Shown one piece after another: positions 17,998-26,754 of a stretch of DNA of 64,000 bases. The DNA lies in the NCBI RefSeq assembly GCF_021602345.1, contig NZ_BQID01000003.1:558001-622000 (forward strand), written 5' to 3'. Both the position numbers and the translations under genes were made by a program. Source of the DNA: Pseudomonas pharyngis (GTDB taxonomy: Bacteria; Pseudomonadota; Gammaproteobacteria; Pseudomonadales; Pseudomonadaceae). How positions within the stretch are numbered: position 1 is the stretch's first letter; the number at the start of each line of letters is the position of its first letter. Below the pieces are notes generated by a model. That model saw nothing but the letters and a program-made list of their open reading frames with translations, searched no databases and was not told the origin of the DNA.

Positions 17998-18196
17998 TCG
18001 TCAGCATCCTTACATGGCCAGCCGGGTAGCAGTGCCCCCCCTTGCCCATTTCGTAACGGAGGCCAAGTAGATCACCTGGCCAAGCTATCCAAGCAGTCTT
18101 GCACGCAAGCGTAGATCAATATTCAGAACACAATAATTGTTCAGATTCGTGACGATGACTGGCCCCGGCTGACCGTTGACCCGGATGCCAGACAGC
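17998..18196 (-). promoter_or_regulatory. pgaA upstream and leader region
   Basis: No gene is present. Visible elements are the dyads GAACA-N7-TGTTC (within 18124-18142) and CTTGC-AC-GCAAG (18098-18109), a repeated GGCCAAG (18061 and 18078), and seven Gs on the transcript strand (18035-18041). The AAGGAT ribosome site fits the ANGGA pattern bound by RsmA/CsrA. In E. coli the pga leader is a CsrA target; that use here is inference. Confidence 0.4.
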
Positions 18197-18235
18197 AAAA
18201 CGCCCGGCGTCTGCGGGTGCAGAGGCCGGGCGTTT
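18197..18235 (-). terminator. Terminator of the DUF945 gene
   Basis: AAACGCCCGGC (18198-18208) pairs perfectly with GCCGGGCGTTT (18225-18235), and the minus strand continues GTTTTGCTG. It lies 18 bp after the stop codon of the gene ending at 18254. Confidence 0.8.
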
Positions 18236-18253
18236 CGGTGACGCGCGAGGCGT

Positions 18254-19759
18254 TTACTGAGGCTGTTCGATACTGCCGAACTTGCTCATCAGGAAGCCCA
18301 CGAACTGCTCGACGGTCATCTTCTGGCCGTTGAACTCCACCTGATTGGCGGCGTAATGCAGCTTGGTGACAACGTTGGTGCCATCCAGGGTCGCCAGCTG
18401 CGAACCGACGGCCATGCCGGCGAACATGTCGGCGCCAGCGCTGGCCTGGTCGACGATGGCCTTGGCATCGGTCTGGCCATCGATTTGCGCCTGCACGCTG
18501 AGCAGGTCGACCAGCATCGGCTTGGACACCAACACATTGATGTCCAGCAGCGCGATCAACTGTTTGCCCAGTTGATCCGGTGGCAGGTCCATCGACGCAG
18601 GCTTGGTCAGATCAAGCACCAGATTCGCCCGGCTTTCGCCGTTGGCGGTTTTCAGCGACAGGTCTTCCAGCGCCAGTTGCGGCCCGGCCGCCAGCAGTTT
18701 CTGCAGGTCAGCCTTGACCTGGGTCGACTCGGCCTCGGTCAGGTTCAGCTCCGGTGCCGGCAGGCCGGCGGCGGTGGCTTCGGCAGCGGCTTTTTCGTAA
18801 GGCTGCAGCTTGGTCTGGTAGATCTGCATCAGCGACATCGCCGACGGAATGTCGAGGTTTTTCAGGCTCATGGCCAGGTTGGCCGAACCGATCTTCTTGT
18901 CGTTGAGGGTCACTTCAGCGACCTTGTAGTCGGCACGGCCGGAGGCGTTGCTGCCGTTCTCTTCGGTACGGTTCTTCATTTCGAAGTTCTTCACGCCCAG
19001 CACCGACTGCTTGGCGCCGAAGGTGGTCTTGCTGCTGGTCAGCTCCAGGGTGTTCTCGCCGGTGTAGTAGCCGTAGGTGCTCTTGGCGAGGTTGCTGGCC
19101 AGGGTCAGGCCATTGAGTTCGATCTGCACCGGGGTCTGGTCTTCGGCGACCGTGGTCAGGCGCAGGCTGTCCATGTAGCCGTCGGCCTTGACCTTCTGGG
19201 CCTGGGCGCTGGCGGAAATATCCATGTTCAAGCCGGAAAACTTCAGGTTCGACTTGTCATCCAGCGCGGTTTCCAGTGGCAGCAGTTCGAGGTTGCCGGT
19301 GGTGGACTGGTCGTAGCCGATGTTGACCACACCTTTGAGCGGCGCCGCGCCCTTGGTGGCGGCAAACCATTTTTCGGTGATCGGGGTCTTTTCCAGCTCA
19401 AAGTGACTGGTGGCCATGACCGGCAGCCATTTCAGCGAAACCAGACGCGAGAACGGCAGCGGGCCATGTTCGATGCGGTCGACGAACAGCAGCTCGACCG
19501 GCGCTTCGCCGAACATTTCACCCTCGCCCTTTAGGCGATAGTGCGCGGTGCTGCTGAAGGTGTTGCGCTCCAGCGACACCAGTTCCAGCGACGCACTGCC
19601 GTTGGAGCCGGCCATGGCGGTCTGCAACTCGCTGTTGGCATTGGCGACGGCGTTGTTCAGCACGCCTTCGATTTTGGTGCCGGTGTACCAGGCCCCGCCT
19701 ACGCTGATGGCGCCAATGGCCACAACAATTCCGAGAAGCACGCCTGCTGATTTATTCAT
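18254..19759 (-). CDS. DUF945 (YdgA-like) protein
   Basis: A 501-residue protein with an N-terminal membrane anchor (GVLLGIVVAIGAISVGGAW) and a long beta-rich periplasmic part. The family segments are clear: an N-terminal NANSELQTAMAG stretch, then HGPLPFSRL, and a C-terminal VVTKLHYAANQVEFNGQKM. Family function is not well defined; E. coli YdgA is an envelope protein. It is a single gene with its own terminator. Confidence 0.85.
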   Translation of the reverse strand: MNKSAGVLLGIVVAIGAISVGGAWYTGTKIEGVLNNAVANANSELQTAMAGSNGSASLELVSLERNTFSSTAHYRLKGEGEMFGEAPVELLFVDRIEHGPLPFSRLVSLKWLPVMATSHFELEKTPITEKWFAATKGAAPLKGVVNIGYDQSTTGNLELLPLETALDDKSNLKFSGLNMDISASAQAQKVKADGYMDSLRLTTVAEDQTPVQIELNGLTLASNLAKSTYGYYTGENTLELTSSKTTFGAKQSVLGVKNFEMKNRTEENGSNASGRADYKVAEVTLNDKKIGSANLAMSLKNLDIPSAMSLMQIYQTKLQPYEKAAAEATAAGLPAPELNLTEAESTQVKADLQKLLAAGPQLALEDLSLKTANGESRANLVLDLTKPASMDLPPDQLGKQLIALLDINVLVSKPMLVDLLSVQAQIDGQTDAKAIVDQASAGADMFAGMAVGSQLATLDGTNVVTKLHYAANQVEFNGQKMTVEQFVGFLMSKFGSIEQPQ

Positions 19760-19925
19760 GAATGACCTGATCGATTTCCGTGGCTGAAAGTGTGGTCGTC
19801 TTCCCTGAACCCGTGACCGGGCCGTGGCGCGACTCCGCTGAATTTAGCGGTGGAGATTAGCACCGGGCGCGCCTGGCAGCCCAATGTTTAAAGGTTAAAG
19901 AATGTCGACAAGACATGGACAAACA

Positions 19926-19955
19926 AAAAGATCGCCGGGTTCGGCGATCTTTTCG
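19926..19955 (-). terminator. Terminator of the small membrane protein gene
   Basis: On the minus strand GAAAAGATCGCC pairs with GGCGATCTTTTT around a GAACC loop and runs into TTTTTGTTTG. It starts only 3 bp after the stop codon at 19959. Confidence 0.85.
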
Positions 19956-19958
19956 GGC

Positions 19959-20594
19959 TCAGGAGTATTGAACCTCGATCTCGTCCAGCTGATGGTCGAA
20001 GCTTTTCAGCCGCGCGGTCCAGGTGTACACCAGCACTTCGAAATCCCGGTCGATCACCGCTCCGCCCGGCCCGTCGCTGCGCGGGTCGCAGAAATCCAGT
20101 TGATAACGCTCGCGGGCCATGGCTGTGGCGACGTCCGACAGTTCGCGGGCGTTGTTGAGCCAGTGCCAGCCGTCGCCGGCGACTTGTCGGTCGAGGGCCA
20201 GACATTGTTTTTTCAGGGCTTCGAGGCTTTTTTCCAGCGGCGTGCCGGTGAGCTCGCCCATGACTTCGGCGAAGGTACGCCCCGGCTGCCAGTAGCCTCC
20301 CCAGAAGTAGCGGTCGAATACGGTTTCGACTTTGCGCAGCGCGACCTTGGTGTCCCAGATCAGCAGCAGCGTCTTGCTTTGCTCAAGCTGGCGTTTCTTG
20401 AGTCGCTGGGTCTGCACCAGCGCCGACGCCACGACCACGATCGCCATGACCGCGATCAGCGCCACGGTGCTGTCGAGAAACACCATTGCCTTGTCGATCT
20501 GGTGGGCCAGCATGATGCCGTAGAAATAGGTGGCCGACAGCAGCACCAGGGCTACCAGGGCGCACCAGAAGCCAAGAGCGTAAGGGTTTTTCAT
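19959..20594 (-). CDS. Two-TM membrane protein of unknown function
   Basis: A 211-residue protein with AGGGGA before its ATG. Two hydrophobic segments lie at about 8-30 and 40-62. They are followed by a basic QRLKKRQLEQ stretch and a soluble domain with RYFWGGYWQPGRTF. No family was recognised. The gene lies between the DUF945 gene and the efflux operon but has its own terminator, so it is probably transcribed alone. Confidence 0.8.
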   Translation of the reverse strand: MKNPYALGFWCALVALVLLSATYFYGIMLAHQIDKAMVFLDSTVALIAVMAIVVVASALVQTQRLKKRQLEQSKTLLLIWDTKVALRKVETVFDRYFWGGYWQPGRTFAEVMGELTGTPLEKSLEALKKQCLALDRQVAGDGWHWLNNARELSDVATAMARERYQLDFCDPRSDGPGGAVIDRDFEVLVYTWTARLKSFDHQLDEIEVQYS

Positions 20595-20633
20595 TATTGG
20601 TTTCCCCTAGACCTGCGCTAGCGATGTGCACTG

Positions 20634-20661
20634 AAAAGGCGCCTGGTTCGGGGCGCCCTTT
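20634..20661 (-). terminator. Terminator of the FUSC efflux operon
   Basis: On the minus strand AAAGGGCGCC pairs with GGCGCCTTTT (one bulged G) around CCGAACCA, about 27 bp after the stop codon of the outer-membrane factor gene. Confidence 0.65.
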
Positions 20662-20687
20662 CAATACTTCAAAGCATAGCAACGGCC

Positions 20688-22130
20688 TCAGGGTTTGCTG
20701 GCGCTCGAGGCTTGCGTTCGTCCGCTTTCCCAACCTCCGCCCAGGGCGAGGAACAAATCGATCTGGCTCATGGCAACCTGGGTGTTGGCGGCGGCCAGTT
20801 GCGCGGTGACATCGGTGTAGGTGCGGGTGGCCTGCAGGTCGGCGAGGAACGACTCGCGGCCGGCCTGGAAGAAGCGGTGTGTCTGGTCCGCCGCCAGTTT
20901 CGCCGACTGCTCGGCATCGGCCAGTGCATCGCGGCGTTGCAGCAGCGCGGAGTACTGGGACAGACCTGTCTGGGTTTCGCGGATGGCGTTGAGCACCACG
21001 CCGTCGAAATGCGCCAGCGCGCCCTGGGTCGTGGCTTCGGCTTCACGGATGCGGGCCCGGGCGCCGTTGGTCGGCACACTCCAGCTCAGCGACGGGCCGA
21101 AGCCCCAGCGGTTGGTGGACGGTTTGCCCAGGTTGTCGAGAATGCCGACGGTGCCGATTGTCGCGCCGAAACTGATGTCCGGGTACAGCTCGCCGGTGGC
21201 GATGCCGATCCCGGCGGTCGCGGCCGCCAGACGCCGCTCGGCCTGGCGGATGTCCGGCCGACGCTTGAGCAGCGCGGCGCCGTCACCGACTGGCACCAGT
21301 TGGGCGATTTTCGGCAGCTCGGCACAGGTCGCGGTGCCGGCCGGCAATTGATCGACAGGCTTGGCCAGCAGCATCGACAGCCGGAACAACCCGGCCTGCC
21401 GCGCCGCCTCATAACGCGGCATGTCGGCGCGCAGGGATTTGAATTGGGTCTGCGAACGGGTGACCTGGGTTTCGTCGCCACGCCCGGCATCGCGCAGGCG
21501 CTGGATCAGGGTGGTGCTCTGGGATTGCAGGTCGAGGGAATGCTGGGCGATTTCCCGTTCCTCGTTCGCCGCGCAGACCTGGGTGTAGGCCCGCACCACG
21601 TCGGCGACCAGAGTGATGCGCGCGGTATCGGCCGCGGCCTGGGTCGCGTCGGCGTTGGCCTTCGCCGCTTCGATCCCGCGTTGCAGGGTGCCCCACAGGT
21701 CGAACTGATAGGACGCACTGATACCGATATCGCCGATGTTGGCCACCGGCACTTTCTCCGGCAGCAGGAACGCCTCGCCGGATTCCTGCAAGCGTTGCGC
21801 ACCCATCTTCACGCCGCCGCTCCAGCCACCGGCCGCTTCGGCTTCATCGACCTGCGCACGGGCCCGCGACAGGTTCGCCGCCGCCACCCGCAGATCGGTG
21901 TTGGACGCCATGGCCTGCTGCACCAGTTGATCCAGACGCGGATCCTGGTACAGCCGCCACCAGTCCGCCGGCACCGGGGCCGACACCACCGGTTTGCCGG
22001 CCACCGCCAGGTCGCCCTGGAAATCCTTGCGCTGGATCGCCGCGTCTTCGGGCACGTGGTAGTCCGGCCCGACCATCGAGCAGGCCGACAGCATCATGCC
22101 CAAACCGGCGATCATCAGAGCCCTGCTCAT
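20688..22130 (-). CDS. Outer-membrane efflux lipoprotein (NodT/OprM family)
   Basis: A 480-residue TolC-like channel protein with a lipobox (LSAC, Cys about 16). The mature N-terminus SMVGPDYHVPE is typical of the NodT class. Two outer-membrane-efflux repeats follow, the first containing NTDLRVAAANLSRARAQVDEAEAAGG. It would complete a tripartite pump with the HlyD-type and FUSC proteins encoded just upstream. It overlaps the fusion-protein gene by 4 bp (22127-22130). Substrate is unknown; AaeAB-like systems export aromatic acids. Confidence 0.9.
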   Translation of the reverse strand: MSRALMIAGLGMMLSACSMVGPDYHVPEDAAIQRKDFQGDLAVAGKPVVSAPVPADWWRLYQDPRLDQLVQQAMASNTDLRVAAANLSRARAQVDEAEAAGGWSGGVKMGAQRLQESGEAFLLPEKVPVANIGDIGISASYQFDLWGTLQRGIEAAKANADATQAAADTARITLVADVVRAYTQVCAANEEREIAQHSLDLQSQSTTLIQRLRDAGRGDETQVTRSQTQFKSLRADMPRYEAARQAGLFRLSMLLAKPVDQLPAGTATCAELPKIAQLVPVGDGAALLKRRPDIRQAERRLAAATAGIGIATGELYPDISFGATIGTVGILDNLGKPSTNRWGFGPSLSWSVPTNGARARIREAEATTQGALAHFDGVVLNAIRETQTGLSQYSALLQRRDALADAEQSAKLAADQTHRFFQAGRESFLADLQATRTYTDVTAQLAAANTQVAMSQIDLFLALGGGWESGRTQASSASKP

Positions 22131-23014
22131 TTGGCGGGCTCCTGCGGTTGATCGTCGATGATCGACACGGTCGCGGTACGCCCGGCGATCATGCGGAAGT
22201 CATCCGGCACATCGTCGAAGGCAATGCGCACCGGGATACGTTGCGCCAGACGCACCCAGCTGAACGCCGGATTGACGTTGGGCAGGAGGTTGCTGCCGCT
22301 CGAACGGTCGCGGTCTTCGATACCGGCGACGATGCTTTCGACATGTCCGCGCAGGCGGGCGCGGTCGCCGATCACGCGGATATCCACCGACTGCCCGATG
22401 TGGATGCCGTCGAGTTTGGTCTCTTCGAAATAGCCGTCGATGTGGAACGAATTGCTGTCGACCACCGACAACACCGGACGCCCGGCGGTGACGAATTCCT
22501 GCGAGCGTGGCGCACGGTCGTTGACGTAGCCGTCCACCGGGCTGCGGATCACCGAGCGATCAAGGTTGAGCTGAGCGCTGTCCACCGCCACCAGCGCTTC
22601 GGCCAGGGCCGATTGCGCGCGGGCCACTTTCGACAGGCTTTCTTCCAGCTGTTCGGCTGGCACCAGATTGCCCAGACCACGGTTACGCTTGGCTTCACGC
22701 TGCGCCTGAGCGAGGGTTTCTTCGCGATCAGCGACCGCCGCCTTGGATTGACGCAATGCCAGTTTGAAACGGTCCTGGTCGATGCTGAACAGCACCTGGC
22801 CGCGCTTCACCAACTGGTTGTCCTTCACTTCGACCTGCTGGATCAGCCCGGACACGTCCGGGGCGATCTGCACGATGTCGGCGCGAATGTGGCCGTCGCG
22901 GGTCCAGGGCGCGAACATGTAATACATCACCATGCGCCAGACCACGACGACGGCGAAAGTCACGATCAGCAGCGTCAGGACGACGCGACCGAGGGTCAGA
23001 AACGGTTTTTTCAT
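22127..23014 (-). CDS. HlyD-type membrane fusion protein (AaeA-like)
   Basis: A 295-residue periplasmic adaptor with one N-terminal membrane segment (about 8-30). The paired lipoyl halves are visible (VSGLIQQVEVKDNQLVKRGQVLFSID and IRSPVDGYVND), separated by a coiled-coil hairpin. A beta-barrel domain follows (FEETKLDGIHIGQSVDIRV). It links the FUSC inner-membrane protein to the outer-membrane factor. Both gene boundaries overlap by 4 bp, implying translational coupling. Confidence 0.9.
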   Translation of the reverse strand: MKKPFLTLGRVVLTLLIVTFAVVVVWRMVMYYMFAPWTRDGHIRADIVQIAPDVSGLIQQVEVKDNQLVKRGQVLFSIDQDRFKLALRQSKAAVADREETLAQAQREAKRNRGLGNLVPAEQLEESLSKVARAQSALAEALVAVDSAQLNLDRSVIRSPVDGYVNDRAPRSQEFVTAGRPVLSVVDSNSFHIDGYFEETKLDGIHIGQSVDIRVIGDRARLRGHVESIVAGIEDRDRSSGSNLLPNVNPAFSWVRLAQRIPVRIAFDDVPDDFRMIAGRTATVSIIDDQPQEPAK

Positions 23015-23220
23015 GTCATCAGGTATCGACTGAGTGAGTCCACGCCGTACAGCATCACGGCGTAGAGAGCCACGTTGAACAATGCCCGGTGCCAGACCAG
23101 ACGGTAGAAATGCAGGCGTGTGAGCACGCCGTGTACCAAAACAAACAGCACATAAGTGATGCCCATCAACACCAGCAGGGTCGGCAGGAAAATGCCGCTG
23201 ATATCCAGATCACCGATCAT
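23011..23220 (-). CDS. DUF1656 small membrane protein
   Basis: A 69-residue protein with two hydrophobic segments (FLPTLLVLMGITYVLFVLVHG and a second near the C-terminus) and the family-typical HRALFNVALYA segment. DUF1656 proteins (AaeX-like) are encoded between FUSC and fusion-protein genes; their role is not known. ATGA overlaps occur on both sides. Confidence 0.88.
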   Translation of the reverse strand: MIGDLDISGIFLPTLLVLMGITYVLFVLVHGVLTRLHFYRLVWHRALFNVALYAVMLYGVDSLSRYLMT

Positions 23221-25280
23221 AGGGGCGCTCCTTCGGGCAGCGGTTCTTCGGGCTCTGCGTTGGAAACGAATTCCACGCCGGGCAACAGCGCCAGGCGCAA
23301 ACCGCTCAAGGCGTGCAACAGGTTGAGCCGGGTTTCTTCATCGCCGTGGCCGTTGAGCGCACGGCGGGTGCGATCCATGGTCATCAGCAAAGCGCTTGGT
23401 GCCGGCAGGCGTTCGCCGGCCTTGAGACAGGCCCGGAAATACTCGCCGACCTCTGCCACCACTTGCTTGAGCAACGCGTTCGGCGCACCCGTCACCCGCG
23501 GCGTATAGGCGAGCAGGTCGAGCAGGTTCAGCCCCACGCGCACTTCGCGCATGGCGATGCCGGTGTCCTGCCCGGTCAACGCCAGACGCGGCAGGTGCTG
23601 CATCAGACGGTCGAGCAATTGCACACCCAGTTGCCGGTGTTCGGCGAGGTTGGCCGGCTCGGTCATGCTGACGATGTCTTTCCAGCTGAAACGGGTCAGG
23701 CGCTTGGCCGCCAGTTCGGCGCCGAACGGCCGGGCGATCAGGGTCCAGATAAACGCGAACAACAACCCAATCGGGCCCGCCAGGTTGGAATTGACGAAGG
23801 CAAAGAAGTCCGCGTCGTAAGCACCGGAAATGCTGATGAACGACGAGGTGTTGACCAGCGTCAGCAGCATGCCGAGGTAGAAGCGTGGCTGCACCGTCAG
23901 GGTGCCGACACAGATGAACGGCACCGCGAACGCTAGCACCAGCATCGGAAAGTCATGCAGGTTCGGCAGCACCAGAAACAGGTACAGACTGGCAAACAGC
24001 ACCGACATTCCGGTCCAGAAAAAGAACCGGTAAATCTGCGGCGCCGGGTCGTCCATCGAGGCGAAGAAGCTGCACGACACCGCCGCCAGAATCACCGCGC
24101 TGCCGCCGTCGGTCCAGCCCAGCAGAATCCACAACACCGAGGCAACGATGATCGCCAGAATGGTCGAGGCCACCGAATACAGCATCAGCCCGCGGTCGAT
24201 GAATGGCGTCAGGCGACCGAGGCGCCAGTGACGATAGACCGCGCGCCAGCTGTCCTGGCGCTCGCACAGGATTGCGTCCTGCAGACTGCGGCAGTCCTGC
24301 CACAGATCGATGAATTCGCCGAGGCGGTACAGCGCGTTGGAAAACAGCAACTGTTTGCGATCTTCGAGGGCTTCGGCGCTCGGTTGCAGCGCTTCGAGTT
24401 GATCCCGCAGGGCTTGCCAGCGTTCCAGATCGGCGTCTTTGTGGCCGAGCCATTCGCGAGTCGCGGTGAGCAGTGGTGAGAACTTTTCCACCAGCTCGGG
24501 CGTGCGCCGTTCGAGGGCGTAAAGCGAATCTTCGAGGGCATCGATCACCGGCAGCAGGTGAATCATCCGGCCGCGCAGTTCCTTGGTGTTGCGTACGGTT
24601 TGCGGCCGCGCACCTTCGTGCGGCAACTGGCCGATCATCAATTCCAGGCTGTTGAAACTGCCAACCATCGCCATGCGCAGGGCTGCGACCTCTTCGGGCT
24701 GCACGTCGCGGCTGAGGAATTTCAGGCTGTAGGTCGTGGCGTCGGCGAACCACTTGCCCACGGCGTCGTTGAACACCGGCGCCAGGCGTCGTGGCCAGAA
24801 CATTGCGCCGACCACCGCCGCTACGGCGATGCCGAGAAAGATTTCCTCGGTCCGCGACTCGGCCACGTCCCACACCGCCAGCGGGTTATCCACCACCGGC
24901 AGGGCGATCAACGGCAAGGTGTAGCCGGCCAGCATCAGCGCGTAGTTGTTGGCGGTGCGCAAATGCAGGGACAGAAACAGCAGAATCCCCGTCCACAAGG
25001 CGATGACCACCACCAGCACATACGGGCTCTGAACGAACATCGGCACGAACAACACCGCCGCCGCCGCACCGAGAAACGTGCCGATCGCCCGATACAACGC
25101 CTTGGAACTGGTCGGGCCGAGGAAAGGGCTGGAAACGATGTACACCGTGGCCATCGCCCAGTACGGACGCGGCATCTGCATGAGCAAGGCGATGTACAGC
25201 GCGGTCATCGAAGCCGCAAACGTGCGGACCCCGTAGAACCAGTCCCGCGCCGGGGGCATGCCGGAAAAGAACCCGTTCAC
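23217..25280 (-). CDS. FUSC-family efflux protein (AaeB-like)
   Basis: A 687-residue inner-membrane protein in two halves. Each half has a bundle of hydrophobic segments (about 20-170 and 360-510) followed by a soluble part. The N-terminus contains MQMPRPYWAMATVYIVSSPFLGPTSSKALYRAIGT in sections, typical of the fusaric acid resistance/AaeB family. It is the energised component of the pump. It lies directly after marR (4-bp overlap), so the regulator and the pump are co-expressed. Confidence 0.92.
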   Translation of the reverse strand: MNGFFSGMPPARDWFYGVRTFAASMTALYIALLMQMPRPYWAMATVYIVSSPFLGPTSSKALYRAIGTFLGAAAAVLFVPMFVQSPYVLVVVIALWTGILLFLSLHLRTANNYALMLAGYTLPLIALPVVDNPLAVWDVAESRTEEIFLGIAVAAVVGAMFWPRRLAPVFNDAVGKWFADATTYSLKFLSRDVQPEEVAALRMAMVGSFNSLELMIGQLPHEGARPQTVRNTKELRGRMIHLLPVIDALEDSLYALERRTPELVEKFSPLLTATREWLGHKDADLERWQALRDQLEALQPSAEALEDRKQLLFSNALYRLGEFIDLWQDCRSLQDAILCERQDSWRAVYRHWRLGRLTPFIDRGLMLYSVASTILAIIVASVLWILLGWTDGGSAVILAAVSCSFFASMDDPAPQIYRFFFWTGMSVLFASLYLFLVLPNLHDFPMLVLAFAVPFICVGTLTVQPRFYLGMLLTLVNTSSFISISGAYDADFFAFVNSNLAGPIGLLFAFIWTLIARPFGAELAAKRLTRFSWKDIVSMTEPANLAEHRQLGVQLLDRLMQHLPRLALTGQDTGIAMREVRVGLNLLDLLAYTPRVTGAPNALLKQVVAEVGEYFRACLKAGERLPAPSALLMTMDRTRRALNGHGDEETRLNLLHALSGLRLALLPGVEFVSNAEPEEPLPEGAPL

Positions 25281-25744
25281 GGATTGATCACCGTTGGCGG
25301 AGTGGCCGCCTCAAAAGCTCTCAGTACTCGAAGCGTAGCCTCCAGATCGCGCTGGTCGATGCCTTCGAGCACTTCATGACGCAGACGCACCAGTTGCGCC
25401 TCCACCGCTTGCACCAGCTCACGACCGGTGTCGGTCAGGCTCAGGCATTTGGCGCGACGGTCCTGGGCATCTTCGGTGCGGCAGACAAACCCGGCGTGAC
25501 ACAACTGATCGAGCAGGCGCACCAGCGACGGCGACTCCATCCCCGCCGCCTGCGCCACCTGCACCTGGCGCACACCCTCGCCCAACCGCCCGATCATCAA
25601 CAACGGGACGGCGCAGGCTTCGGAAATTCCATAGTTGACCAGCGTGGTCTGGCAGATCTTCCGCCAATGCCTGGCGGCCACCACCATGGCACTGCTGATG
25701 TTCATCTGGAGAGCGTCGAGGTTATTCGGCACGAGGGAATGCAC
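25277..25744 (-). CDS. MarR-family transcriptional regulator
   Basis: A 155-residue winged-helix protein starting at GTG 25744 (MHSLVPNNLDALQM). An ATG 13 codons later is possible but would cut the first helix. The helix-turn-helix is VQVAQAAGMESPSLVRLLDQL; the wing region follows (CRTEDAQDRRAKCLSLTDTG). It probably represses its own operon through the palindrome at 25750-25763 and is released by an aromatic ligand (inference from family). It is the first gene of the five-gene efflux operon. Confidence 0.9.
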   Translation of the reverse strand: MHSLVPNNLDALQMNISSAMVVAARHWRKICQTTLVNYGISEACAVPLLMIGRLGEGVRQVQVAQAAGMESPSLVRLLDQLCHAGFVCRTEDAQDRRAKCLSLTDTGRELVQAVEAQLVRLRHEVLEGIDQRDLEATLRVLRAFEAATPPTVINP

Positions 25745-25749
25745 ACACT

Positions 25750-25763
25750 GTTAGTTTGCTAAC
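25750..25763. promoter_or_regulatory. Candidate MarR operator
   Basis: GTTAG-TTTG-CTAAC, a perfect 5-bp dyad, starts 6 bp upstream of the marR GTG. It sits in AT-rich sequence where the minus-strand promoter should be. Size and place suit a MarR dimer. Confidence 0.55.
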
Positions 25764-25841
25764 TATCAATATCGCATTGGCGGGGAAATTCAGTCAAGTT
25801 TTGAAACAACTTTGCCCACTTGTCGCTGGATCGTTCACTTG

Positions 25842-25872
25842 GTTCCATTTTTGGAACTTACGATGTATATAC
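25842..25872 (+). promoter_or_regulatory. Operator/promoter of the toxin-antitoxin pair
   Basis: GTTCCA-TTTT-TGGAAC (25842-25857) is a perfect dyad. It is followed by the palindrome GTATATAC (25865-25872), which contains a -10-like TATATA. The antitoxin start is 37 bp further on. The arrangement fits autorepression by the antitoxin, as is usual for such modules. Confidence 0.6.
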
Positions 25873-25908
25873 CTTTTCAGTACCAAGCCTCATTTGAAGG
25901 AGTTTCAC

Positions 25909-26187
25909 ATGTCAAAACAAGCCGTTTTTACGATGAAGCTGGAGCCTGAGTTGCGTGAGCAATTCATGGCTGAAGCTGAAGCAACGCATCGCCCTGCCTC
26001 GCAAATCGTTCGGGAAATGATGCGCCACTTTGTCCAGACTCAACGCGAGGCTCGCGAGTACGAGGCGTTTCTACAGCGGAAAGTAGATATCGCACGAGCC
26101 GCTATACGCGACGGTGATGGCTTGTCGAATGAAGAAGTAGAAGCAGAATTCGCCGCAAGGCGCAGGCGGGCAGACAATCAAGAATGA
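25909..26187 (+). CDS. Antitoxin of a ParE/RelE-type module
   Basis: A 92-residue protein from ATG 25909, preceded by GAAGGAG. The N-terminal VFTMKLEPELREQFMAEAEA and SQIVREMMRHFV look like a ribbon-helix-helix DNA-binding fold. The charged C-terminal part (YEAFLQRKVDIARAAIRDGDGLSNEEVEAEFAAR) is the usual toxin-wrapping region. It overlaps the toxin gene by 4 bp. It should neutralise the toxin and repress the operon. The longer frame back to 25756 has no ribosome site. Confidence 0.85.
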   Translation: MSKQAVFTMKLEPELREQFMAEAEATHRPASQIVREMMRHFVQTQREAREYEAFLQRKVDIARAAIRDGDGLSNEEVEAEFAARRRRADNQE

Positions 26188-26465
26188 AGATTATCTGGAC
26201 GAAAACCGCCACAAAGGAACGTGAAAAGATTTGGGATTATCTTCACTCCGTAAACCCAAAAGCCGCTGTAGATATGGATAACCGCTTCAGCGAAGCGGTT
26301 ATCCGAATTTCCCAGAATCCGGAAATCGGCCCAGCCGGTATCATTGCCGGCACGCGAGAAGTCATTCCACATCAAAGCTATCGGCTCGTATACCAATTGG
26401 AAGACGACGCAGCCTGGATCCTGGCGCTGGTTCATACCGCTCGGTTATGGCCGCTACCGCGATGA
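26184..26465 (+). CDS. ParE/RelE-family toxin
   Basis: A 93-residue protein (MKIIWTKTATKEREKIWDYL) of the RelE/ParE superfamily, with AAVDMDNRFSEAVIRISQNPEIGP and the C-terminal SYRLVYQLEDDAAWILALVHTAR typical of the fold. Whether it hits gyrase (ParE) or mRNA (RelE) cannot be told from sequence alone; the length and ending look ParE-like. It is coupled to the antitoxin by an ATGA overlap. The AT-richer upstream region suggests acquisition by transfer (inference). Confidence 0.85.
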   Translation: MKIIWTKTATKEREKIWDYLHSVNPKAAVDMDNRFSEAVIRISQNPEIGPAGIIAGTREVIPHQSYRLVYQLEDDAAWILALVHTARLWPLPR

Positions 26466-26468
26466 CTA

Positions 26469-26714
26469 CTACCCCGCCCGCCCCTTCCTCAACATCACAT
26501 CCAACTGATCCACCACCTCCGCCCAATCCGCATCATCGAGAATCTCGTCCCGCAGGAAATCCGCCTGGCTCTCGCTCCAGAAAAACGCGTCGCACAGGTG
26601 CAGTTCGGGTTTGAGCGGGGAATGGGTGGCGATGAACTGGTCGATGCTGACCGGGTCGTTGTCCAGGCCGAGTTGCTTGAACAGGGATGGGAGGCTGTGC
26701 GTCGGGTTTTCCAT
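26469..26714 (-). CDS. DUF2789 family protein
   Basis: An 81-residue protein (MENPTHSLPSLFKQLGLDND onward) with AGGAG before the ATG. It is acidic, predicted helical, and matches the DUF2789 pattern by HLCDAFFWSESQADFLRDEI. Function is unknown. It converges on the toxin gene with a 3-bp gap, so no terminator separates them. Confidence 0.8.
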   Translation of the reverse strand: MENPTHSLPSLFKQLGLDNDPVSIDQFIATHSPLKPELHLCDAFFWSESQADFLRDEILDDADWAEVVDQLDVMLRKGRAG

Positions 26715-26754
26715 GTCGGAACTCCTGCGAGATTTATAGGGTGTGAAAGATTTT

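Noticed and set aside
25756-25908. N-terminal extension of the antitoxin gene to 25756
   Set aside because: The extension overlaps the promoter-operator dyad and has no ribosome site, while ATG 25909 has GAAGGAG upstream.
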